Assembly (NCBI GenBank): GCA_000708835.1
Contig: DF237199.1
Location: 1-64,000 of the forward strand
DNA length: 64,000 bases
Direction: 5' to 3'
Source: Klebsormidium nitens
Lineage: Eukaryota > Streptophyta > Klebsormidiophyceae > Klebsormidiales > Klebsormidiaceae
The position numbers and the translations under genes were made by a program. The notes beneath the pieces were generated by a model, which was not told where the DNA came from, did no database searches, and saw only the letters and a program-made list of their open reading frames with translations. How positions within the stretch are numbered: the first letter of the stretch is position 1; the number at the start of each line of letters is the position of its first letter. Below are positions 23,301-33,718 of this stretch, piece by piece.

Positions 23301-26300
23301 AGCGTGCCAGCAACACTCCTGAGGACAAAGAGAAGCCCTCAATTGATAGCTCAGACGAGTCAGAGTCCTCGGAGGATGACGAGCCTGTGCAGGGTGCGGT
23401 GGTTAAGGAAGCGGGGCAAGGGAACGAGAGCGAGGAGAATAGTCGGGGATCAGATTCAGTCTCGTCAGAGAGCGGTGAGTCTGCGGAGAGAGGCGGCAAG
23501 GTGGCTGCGAGTAGGCCCTCAACGAGAACCGAGCCGCCAGTGTCCTCTGAATCATCTGAGTCGTCAGAAGAGAGTTCAAAGTCTCCGGCAGCTGGCGACC
23601 TGATTGGCGCGCGTTCTGGTTCCGAAGCAGCGCCAGCGGATTCTTCGGCAAGCCAGCATTCTGAGGGCCGAGCAGATAGTTCGGGGCCAAGGCAAACGAC
23701 GGCAGTGGTAGAGAAAGCGGCTGAGAGCTCGAGCTCCAGCGATGGTTCTGAATTTTCTTCTGACGAGGATGCGGTGGAGAAGGTTGGAAGCGGGCAAGGG
23801 GCAGCCGCTGGGAAGGCAGAAACGCAGAGTTCGGGAGAGTCTTCGGAGGAGAGTTCGGGAAGCGAAGAGTCTGCGGGAGGTGGGGAGCAGCCAGCGGCTC
23901 CCAAAAGTGGTGCAACGAGCCAGGCGGCGTCGGGTGGAAGTTCAGACGAGGAGACTTCAGATTCGGAGAGTGAAGAGTCCGCACCGGCAGCAGCAGAAGC
24001 CAGGGAGACACGAGGAAGGGCCCCTGCGGCGACTGATGGGAGCTCGGACGAGGACGAGTCGGATTCGGACAGCGGGGGTTCTGCAGGAGTGAAGCCAGCA
24101 GCAGGAGCGAAGGAGACCAGCGCAAAGGGCGGTGCAGCTGCTGGAGAAAGCTCGGATGAGGAGTCTGAGTCGGACGAAGAGGTGTCGGACGACCAGCAGC
24201 AAGTCGCTGTTCGCGAGAAGGTGCCAGCAGGCGGGACAGCGGCGTCGGGCGGCGCATTGGAGGAGCGGGCGGATCCTGGTTCAGTGTCAAGGGAGCAGGT
24301 GCAGATCAAGCAGAGCAGCGACTCCGTGGATCGGGACGAGAGCTCGGCAGGGGGGTCCGGGGAGGAGTCGGAAGAGGAGTCGGATGAAGCATCGGAGGAA
24401 GAATTGCAGGAAAGGTCAGGGAAGTCGAAGGAAGGGCCAGAAGAAGCCTTGGAGAAAAAGTCAGTGGAGGACTCGGGAGAGGAGTTGGAGGAAGAATCAG
24501 AGGCGGTCAGCGAGAATAAGGTAGTTGCAGCAGCAGAAGGGGAGAGTGTGAGTTCCGATGGAGGGTCCGAAAGCGAGGAGTCTGATCAAGAACGGGAGGC
24601 TGACTCCACTCGAGCGGCGGAGACTGGACGGACGGGCCAAGGTGGGACGAGGGGCGTGGCGAAGGTGGCAGAAGGTGGTTCCAGCAGTGAAAGTTCTGAC
24701 GAGGAAAGTTCAGAGGAGGAGTCGGACAGCGAGCGTGTGCCGTCGAGCAAGGGAACCGATAGCGGGAAGGCAGATGCGGGCAAGAGTGCAGCTGCAAGGG
24801 ACGTCAAAGTTACCGAACAAACGGATTCTTCAGAAGACGAGTCGTCGGACCCTGAGGAGGACAGCGAACCATCAGACCGGGCTGCGGAGAACGACCCTGC
24901 GAATGTGAAGGAGACTCCGATAAGGCGTGCAGGCAGCAGCGAAGAGGGGGGGCCAAGGGAAGGGCCTGACAATAAGTCAACGACTGAGTCAAGCTCAGGG
25001 GAGGACGAGTCCGAAATCGAAAGCGGAAGCGACGGGGAGCAGGAAGCCGCTGCCACAAAAAAAGGAGAGCCGCAGGTTTCTGCAAACGGCGGCGTAACGG
25101 GCCACGTGGCTGGCAAGAAGAGGGCCAGAGAAGCGACCCCAGACAGCAGTTCGGAGGAGACTTCAGAGTCAGAGTCGGACGAGGGTGAGCGAACCGAAGG
25201 GAGGGGAACAGGGCCAGTTTGGGGGGCGGGCATTGCCAAAACGGACGGAGAGAAGGGGGTGGTGGGGAATCAGAGAGCCCCCGAAAAGGCTCCTGCTGCA
25301 CGCAAAGGATCTGAGGGCTCGGAAGAAGAGGCGTCAAGCTCGGACGAAAGCTCTTCAGACTCTGAAACGGAGGCGCCAGCTCTCAAGTCGATCGGCAAGC
25401 AGAACGGGGGGCCGAAGCCGTCCCCGAACGGGAGGCTTGCCAAAGGACTCAACGGAAGGGGCAAAGGCGGAGGCGACTCAGATGGCGACCAAAAGGGGCC
25501 TGTAGTGGAGCACTCAAGGCCCGCCAAGGCGAATGGGGATAACAACAAGGCCCCAAAAGCGGCCACCGCAGGGCCGGAAGAGTCTCCGCAAGTGCCCGGC
25601 GAGCCCCCCCTGCCGAGCTTCAACCTGCTAATGCTTACAAAGAGCCTTTCCCCTGACGCGAGCGCGGAGGACAGCTTCCACGCGCTGCTGGCCCAGCTGT
25701 GGGCGGCCAGCCTGGAGGACGGGCCGGCGCTCGCGCTGCGCATCCCCCCCGTCGACACGGCGGGGCTGGTCCGGCAGCCGATCCGGCGCTTTGCGGCCCT
25801 GACTCCGTACGTGAACAACTTCCGGGTGTGGGTGCTACTGGAGGCGTGGGAGACCATCCGGGTGGAGTACGCGCACGCCAAAAAGGGGACCGCCAGTGAG
25901 TTGGCCTGGCTCAGTGGTTGCTCTATTTTCTGCGTTCTGTGCGCCTGGTCGAGGGTTCGTTATGTCCAGGTTGAGCTTTTGCCATGCTTTGCTGGTGTGG
26001 GGAGTGCTGCATCCATCGGTTTCCCCTCACCGTCACTGTGGTCGTCGGTCTGTCATTTGGTTCGGTCTAGCTTCCCCTGCTCTACTCTTGGTTCCTGAGC
26101 ACCAAAGTAAGAGGACTTAGCAATCAACATAAGTGCCATATCGTTTGTCGAGGCTTTGAGCTCTTAAGCTTGTCGTTTCTGTAGTTTCTCGCTTGTTCCC
26201 CGTGCTTTTTATTACCTTCTTCGCTCTCGGATTCCCTGAAAGGCTCGGCTGTCCCTTGTCTTGAGATCATGGCGTCACATATAGCACCAGGAGAGACGGC

Positions 26301-29300
26301 TGCATTGGCTACTCAAAGGTCATTTACAATCCTCATCGCTCCTGTGCAGACCCGCTGAAGGCGCCCAGTTCCTCGTCCCTGCTGGACGTGTCCGGCGTGA
26401 GCCAGCCGGGCGACGGCTTCTCGTACCTGGAGCTCACTTCCCGCCTGCACGACAGCAGCAACCTGCCCGAGAAAGACGAGGTCGTGTTACTGGAGGAGGT
26501 CCGGTTCGTGGACGACTCCCAGCCCGGCTTTCAAGGCGCGGCGGGGCACTGGGAGCGGGGGGGCAAGACGGTGCTGGCGTTTGCCCACTATGGCTTGCGG
26601 AAGGGCACGCTCAAGGTGCGGGGCGCGTACAGGCCGGCAACCAAGGTGAGCGGTTCGGAGTTCTTTGTGTGCATTTTTGAACGCCGCTGCATGAGGCCCC
26701 ACTTAGCTCTGCGCTGGTTCTTGTCACAGCTGGAGCCCGTAGGTAGCGTTCAATGGGGGCTCGAAGTTGTTGGACTTCTTCGCACCAGACCTTACGAAAA
26801 GAATAGCACGGCTGGTCCCGGCAGTGAACGTAACAGATCGGTTTTGCTGCAGCCCGATGGAGCAACCAAGATCAATGAAAATCATTTGAAGTGCCGAAAA
26901 GTCCTACCTGGGTTGCTTCTGGACCTGTCTTAGAGGCCGTTTGAGGATTATCGTCCGCGTTCATGGTGGCAGCCATGTCATGACCAATGGCGCATCCTGG
27001 TTGAATGGACGGGCTCAAAGATCTCTCCCAGTTGGCGTTCAAGCTGGAAAGTACTTCTCTTGATCTGGACCAAGCTGTTTCTCGTTCTTAACACCAAGCT
27101 CTGACTTTTGGACGATCCTTTTCCCCTTTCTGTCTTTCCATGAAGTTTGCCGACTGTATCCTCTGCTTCCGCTCTTGGTCCCCGTCTAGCCGAGGCGTTC
27201 GTCATAAAGACCGAAACGAGCACCCAATCACCCTTGACCCTCACTGACTCGGCTCAAATCTTCCCCTACCCAGGCGGTGTGCGTGCTGCGCGTGTGTTCC
27301 CTGACCACCCTGGCCCGCTCCTGGACTGCGCTCTACGAGATGGGCGCCAAAGCCTACTACCCGCTCATTCTGGACCCCCAGCGATGGGCCCCTGGCGCGC
27401 ACGGCGCAAGCCTGGCCCCCGAGCAGAGAGCCCAGCACCAGCCGCGCGTGACGGACGACTTTTTCTGGTCGCGCCGGGACGGCCCCATCTGGCTGCACTT
27501 TTTGCGGACGTGGCACGAGAAGGGCCTCGTCAACGACGACCAGGTCGAGGCCATGGCCGTCGGGCTGCTGCCGCAGGAGCGGCTCACGCTCATACAGGGC
27601 CCCCCGGGCACTGGCAAGGTGAGCGTTGAAACACACTTTGAACGGCACATAACAAGGTGCAGGAATACTGCAACTGGGTCGGAGAAAGGGCTGATGGGCT
27701 GTTGTGGTATCAACTTAGGCTGCTACTTGAGATCATGCGGTTCAGAGTGCGCAGGGGAAACACCTTTCTCTTTTTCACTGCTTCCGCAAAAGTGCATTGG
27801 CGAATCGCTGCTGCACCTTGTCTGGCTGACCTGTTCGTGCCCTCCTCCTTACCGTAAAATATTTACTGACATGCTTTTTTTCTTGTCCTCCTTCCTCGCC
27901 GGTCTCCAGACGTCCACGATTGTCGGTGAGCATGCTACCCACTTTACTTTACATCCCTGTCCTTGCCACTCGCTTTGTCTCACTACAGGTTTGCTTACAG
28001 TAACCGCTGCCTGTTGTCTTCCTTCGGCACCAGAATGCCACCTCAATACACCAACTGAAGCTTCTGCCCACGTCAGAATTGTCCTCGTTGCTCTGCAGCT
28101 GAACACCACGTTTTGGTAACATAGGGTGGTGTGGTGCATCCTTCCTGCCTCCGTCCAGGCTGCCATTCATCCCAGTCTTTGCTGTTTGTGTCCAGCCCTG
28201 GTGTCGGCCATTCTGGTGGCCACCCCGACTGCGCGCATCCTGCTGTGCGCGCCCTCCAACGGCGCAGTCGACGAGTGCACGCGCCGGCTGCTGGGGGGCA
28301 ACATGATCGACAAGGAGGGCAAACGGTGAGACAGCCGTTCGAACTTGAAGCAGTGGCTTAGAAGCACCCTTCTGTCCTCTTGAACAGCCAAAAAATGCTT
28401 CCAAACACCGCCCCATATTATGGTCCTGGGGAAGAAATTATAACGGCTGGAATCCTGCACGAGGGTCACGTTATCAAACTTCTGCTTGATTCTGGATCCA
28501 GAGGGTTCCGTCGCGCTTGCTGCTCCATAATATTCTATCATTGTCAAAAGAGTCAGGTTTTGTTAGTTGCAGCTTGCGCCCCTGACTTTCTCCGGGGCTG
28601 ACAGGACTGCAGCGGATCCAGCCCAAAGCGTTTGACGGCTCCTTTTCGTGACTTGTACTGATGCTTCTCCTCGCAGGTACGCCCCCGAGCTGCACCACAT
28701 TCTGCGCGTGGGGCCCCCCGCCCAGGTGCACCCCGCGTGCCAGAAGGTGACCATGGACGCGCAGATGGACACGCGGCGCGGCAGCGCCAACTACCGCGAC
28801 ATGGGGCCCCGTGCGGCAGAGGAGCAGATGCACGCCGACATGCTGACGTGCGCCAAGGTGGTGTGCGCCACGCTCAGCGGCAGCGGCATGGACCTGCTCA
28901 CCGCCAAGATGCGCCCCTTCACAGTCGTCATCGTCGACGAGGCGGCGCAGGTACGTGCCTCGGATGCGGCCCCTCACTTTTGTCTTTTCTATCTGGCGCT
29001 CGTGAGGATTTCTGACGTTTGGTTTTCCAAATGTTTGCACTTGAGATACCGTCTGCTGGTGAACGGTACGAGCAGCTACATGCTGCAGGTGCGGGACATC
29101 GATGGCCTCACGACGAAGTGTCGCGATTCAAGCACAGGCTGTCAGTACCTATGCCAAGTCTTCAACCCGCCGGGTTCAGGCACACAGCTCTGTGTTGACG
29201 TCCTCATTTGACAAACATACAAGTAGCGGCAAGTAAGAGGGCTACTTTCAGAGATATTGGAGCCCAGTTTATCTAACAATCCATGCGCGCTCACTGCTCC

Positions 29301-32300
29301 AGGTTGTCTCGACACGCTGCTCTAGCCGTCCTGCGGAACGCTTCTTTGAGCAGATAATGCTGTCATTGTTGCACCGTTGCGATGTCAGGTCTTACAACGA
29401 CTCTCCTTCTCGTGTACAGGCGGTGGAGCCGGAGGCGCTGATTGCTTTGAACCGGCTGGCGGACGGCGGACGCATGATCCTGGTCGGGGATCCCTGCCAG
29501 CTGCCTGCTACCGTGATACAGCACCCCCGTGAGTCACGCTGTGTGTGGCCATACTTAAGATTGACTATTGAATGTTGTTATCAGGTCGGGGCTAGTGGAT
29601 AATGCTGACACCTCTCATATGCCTCGAATGTGCAAGGATATTGAAAGTACTGAAATTTCCCGGCTTTAGAGGACTCAAATCCTGTTGGCAGTTGGCTCTG
29701 ACATCTCAGAACGCACGCGGCTGAACACAGGGTCGCTTATCTCAAAGTAGTGTGTGGCGCAGCACATTCAAGCTTAATTCCGTGCATAAGCCGTCAAACT
29801 GCCTTCGTTCTTCAGCCAGGAGAGGACGGTGAAGGAACTTAGTCTCGTGAACCAAAACTTTCCTCGATAGGCGCGGCCAGTCTCCTGGTCGACAGGATCG
29901 TAGGAGCACTCCTCTTTTGACCAGAACGGCTTTCAGCGACCAAAAATCTGCATTCTTGTCCTCCATGACACCCCGCTCCTTTGCGCAGAGGCCCCGTACG
30001 AGGTCAGCCTCTTTGAGCGGCTGCAGGCGGCCGGCTCGCGGTGCACTCTGCTGACCACGCAGTACCGCATGCACCCCGCCATCCGCACCTTCCCCAACGA
30101 CCACTTCTATGCGGGAAGGCTCCAAGACGCTGACCCCGTAATCGCCCGGCCCCTCGTTGTTGGGGACAGCATGAGCCCGGATTGTACCCCCCGGGACCTG
30201 CTTCGAGTCTACTCGGGCGACGTCCAGTTCAACCTCAGTCCGTACCGCTTTCTGGACGTCCGGTGGAGCTCCGAGCAGAACGGCGGCGGGGGCTCGACCC
30301 AGAATAACCTCGAAGCGTCGGTGGTTGCCGCGGTGGTTAGCGGGCTGGTCAAGGGGCTAACCGCGGGCGTGCCCGTGCGTGGCGAAGGCGGGCTGATCGA
30401 GATGCGGCGCTTTAACCCGGGAGACGCGACCCGGGGCAGTGGGGCGCCATTTTCGGTGGGGGTGATCACGCCTTACTCTGCGCAGAAGCAGCTGATCTGC
30501 GCCCGGCTGTCCCGGAAGGGGGTGCCCCGAGAGGCGTACGAAGTGAACACGGTGGACGGGTTTCAGGGCCGCGAAATGGACGCGATTGTGCTGTCGACCG
30601 TGCGGGCGGCTCGTGGGGGTACGTCGGGCCCGGGGGGCACGATCGGGTTCGTGTCGGACCGGCGGCGTATGAACGTGGCGCTGACGCGCGCGCGGCACTG
30701 CCTGCTGATCGTGGGCGACTCGCAGACGCTGGCGGCGCGCAGCGACGACTGGCGGGCGTTGATCGAGGATGCCAAGGCGCGGAAGTGCTTTGAGGAGATT
30801 GAGAAGGACGGGAAGAGCCCGCGGAAAGGGGGGGTGCCGGGACAGGGCCTGGGGGGAGGGGATCGGTCCGGTGGTAAAGAGAAGGACGGCGGGGCTGGTG
30901 TGAAACGCAAGTTGGATCTGAGTGGTGGAGACCCGGATGCGGGCGCCCAAGGAGGAGGGAAGAGGAGGAGACTTGGGGGCAAAGGAAATGAAGGTGGTTC
31001 AGGGACTAATGCCGCAGACAGCGAGGAGGTGGGCAATAATTGGGGCGAGAAGACGCTGGGTAGGACGGGGCCAGAAGGCACCAGTGACTCCCCAGAAGCT
31101 CCAAGGAAGAAGGAGAAGAAAAAGTCAGTGAAGGAACAGAAAAGAGGCGTTACGGGTGGGGAAGACGGCAGTGTTGCAGCGAAACGAGGGGGCGAAGCGG
31201 AGACGCAGGCTAGGCAGGGGCGCAAAAAAGAGAGGGGGGGCGACGGGGCAGATAAGCTGACGGGCAAGCAGACCGCGGGTGAAGACGTTAAGCCGGGAGA
31301 AAGTAAGATGGCGACAGTGGGGATGAAGAAGACCAAGGAGAAGAAGCAGGCCGGGTTGGGTCACCCAGCCGAAGTCGAGGATGAAAAGCCGAAGGGAAAA
31401 GGTGCGAAGGAAGTGGCCTTAGAGGGGGGACGCTCCCCTGCGCCAGCTGCCGAGTCGAAGAAAGGCGAGGACGCAGAAACGGCGACCGCCAGAAGTGAGA
31501 AGAAGCGGACGAAGAAGGCGAGTGGGGAGACTGCCGGAAAAGCGGACGAGCCTATACCGTCTGGGGAACCGGTGAAGGCCGGCGTGGAAATAGCGCCTGC
31601 TGCTGCAAAGGAGGCAGTGCCGACGGCTTCGTCGCATGCTAACAGGCCCTTGACTCCGAAGTCAGACACTGCCGACAAAAGCGGCAAGAAAAGGAAACGC
31701 GACCGAGAAGGGGTGGGGTTGCTTAATGGGGACGGGTCGTTATGCGGCGGTGCTGAAGAGAACGGAAAGCAGGAAGGGGAGGCTGCAGACGTTGTGGCTG
31801 AAGAGCGTTCGAAGAAGCGTCCGAGAAAGAAGAAGGAGCGGCCTACTTCCGAACGCCCTGCGGAAGGCTTGCAGGAATGGCCCGCTGGCAAGGGAGGGGG
31901 CGGCGAGGACGGCCGGAAGAAACAAGAGGGAAAGGAACAGGCGAGTACGGGCACAACGCCGAACAGAAAAAAGGGGGAAACCGGACTGACGGAGGCTTCC
32001 GACTTGCTGACGGACCAGGGTGAGGATGCGGCCCATTCTGCCGCGGGGGGGAAGAACGACGGGGGCAGTAGACCCCCCGGAAGTGCGCTTGTTTCCGGAG
32101 GCCCAAGGGGCGGTGTCGCGCGGAAAAGAGGGCCTCAGCCGCGGCCGATTCTGAAACGTAAATCCTTGGTGAGCAAGAAGGGGTGGAAGGTCGGGAAGAA
32201 GGTGCGGCTCGCCAAGCACGTCCACTTCCAGGATCCGAAGCATCTGGTGCAGGTGCGGTACATACCGCGACTGACGAAGGAGGTGGAAAAAGGCGGAAAG

Positions 32301-32636
32301 GAGGGACCGGGGAAGCCGGCAGGACGGAAAAGGGAGCTGACGTTCCAGACATTTGTCGACTTGAAGAAGAAGGCACGGGAGCGGTGGGTCGGAAAGGCCG
32401 CGCCGGCCGATGGGCGCCTGTTGAAAGCCGGGCAGAACAGATCCGCGGCCAAAAAAGTAGAAGGGGACTTGCAGGCATATGCGGAGGGGTCAGCAGCGAA
32501 CGTGGCGGGCAGAGATCCGGAGCGAGACGTGTTGAAGAAAGGAGGCTTAGGATATGCAGTTAGGAACGGAGTAAATGCAAGAGGAACCCGCAAGGGAGCT
32601 TTGCCGTTGGTGGCAGTCTCACCCAAGAAGCACTAG
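17324..32636 (+). CDS. Giant Sen1/senataxin-like SF1B helicase with Cys/His motif, long Ser/Glu acidic tract and basic tail (10 exons, about 3,697 aa)
   Basis: Exons are 17324..19188, 19825..21095, 21756..25895, 26350..26645, 27274..27618, 27910..27925, 28196..28325, 28677..28950, 29420..29528 and 29989..32636; phases agree throughout and total 11,094 bases. Residues 1-260 are basic and Ser/Pro-rich. C275-x2-C278-x9-C288-x4-H293 forms a Cys/His motif. Residues about 1050-2320 are dominated by Ser and acidic residues. The helicase follows: Walker A GPPGTGKTST (from 2633), motif Ia APSNGAVDE, motif II DEAAQ (2775-2779), motif III GDPCQLPAT, QYRMHP (from 2840), VDGFQGRE (from about 3004) and DRRRMNVALTRAR (from 3039). 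This motif set defines the Upf1-like Sen1/SETX group of 5'-3' RNA/DNA helicases that resolve R-loops and act in transcription termination. The last 600 residues are Lys/Gly-rich with a possible PP1-docking KHVHF (3558-3562). One exon covers both the acidic tract and the start of the helicase accessory region, so those are one gene. Joining exons 1-2 rests on phase and splice signals. Confidence 0.85.
22781..22839 (+). repeat. (GAGTCA)n coding microsatellite
   Basis: About ten uninterrupted copies of a GAGTCA hexamer encode alternating Glu-Ser in the acidic tract of the large helicase gene. Many looser copies of TCGGAG/TCAGAG words fill the exon around it. Confidence 0.9.
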
Positions 32637-33718
32637 GCTCGGAAGATGCAGGTAGGGATCAGCTAGGGATTAGAGCTTGCTGCGTAATCAGGGCACATGC
32701 AACTCCTCCATGCAGTAGTGATAGTCGATCCTTATTAGTGCAAAGCTTTAGTTGATTGTATTCTGCTCTGATCCGTCAGTTAAAACGTCGATTTATGCCG
32801 TTAATGTGCTGGTTGCAAGGATTGCAAGTGGTTGTAACAGCTTTCACTGAAAGCAGTCTGCAAAAATGTTGTCGGGCTTGACTAAACTCGCGCATGGGAG
32901 GGCAATACGTGCCATCTGCACTTCCTAGGTCCAGTCCGATCCACATGCTAAGTACGTGACGGGCGAAGCAGTTGTGTTACACCGTGAGCCTGCGCTGGAA
33001 TGGAGTTAAATATGCACATGGCCATGCATGGCGTTGCGGCAGCTGCGTCCCCGATATGTGCAGGAGGTCACGCCGTCGACTCGGCTTGCAGTATACATTG
33101 CTCACGTCGGCTATAATTGAACAAGGACTCAATCTACCCACTTTGAATCTTTGAGTGAGTAGAAGCCAGCTGCCGGACATAGGTTCGGCTGACTCGCAAA
33201 CATACATGCTGCAGCGCGGTCTGACTCTCTCATGCGTCTGACTCTCTCATGCACGATTTGTACAATAAGTAGCTCCCCGCCGGTACACGTTGCATACGTA
33301 CCAGCATATGCCAGCTAGTCCAGTCGCCGTCGTGGATCATGAGAATGGGGTTCGGGCCGCGCCCTATATACGTGCTTTGGCACCTGATCCAGGCCGGGCT
33401 AAGTTTAGCCGGTGGTCATGGCAGTAGATTGTAGAGTAACTCTTAGATGTCTCAGCTTAAATGATGGCCCTGGCCGCTCTCAGAGCATACTCACTGAGTC
33501 AACCTAGTGCTTCTAATGTAGCAAGCGGGAAGTGGATTGAAACACCATGCGCAGATGCATGTGCAATGCATGTGTAGCCCAGTTACATACAGCTGGAGTA
33601 AGCTTCAAGAGTAACCGTCTTGCAACGCGAACAACTTTGTATATGAATTTCACGTATGGAACGGAAACTTTGTACGTGAGTTTGGAGTATTAACACTTTC
33701 ACATAAAGACCCCACATT
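32637..33718. other. Intergenic between convergent genes; no gene seen
   Basis: This lies between the 3' ends of the helicase gene and the minus-strand C2HC gene, so it should contain both 3' UTRs. A 17-bp direct repeat (GTCTGACTCTCTCATGC) occurs twice at about 33219-33251, and a TATA-like CCTATATACG lies at about 33361. No ORF or RNA could be supported. Confidence 0.45.

Noticed and set aside
23068-24309. A 413-codon minus-strand open frame opposite the acidic exon
   Set aside because: It is the antisense of Ser/Glu codons (giving Leu/Ser/Pro-rich sequence) with no domain; strong sense-strand evidence makes it a shadow.
17324-25895. Treating the acidic Ser/Glu protein and the helicase as two separate genes
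   Set aside because: Exon 21756-25895 is one uninterrupted frame through the acidic tract into sequence that continues in phase to the helicase motifs.
33340-33420. Possible small RNA gene near the TATA-like CCTATATACG
   Set aside because: No recognisable RNA fold or box elements, and the TATA-like word alone is not evidence.
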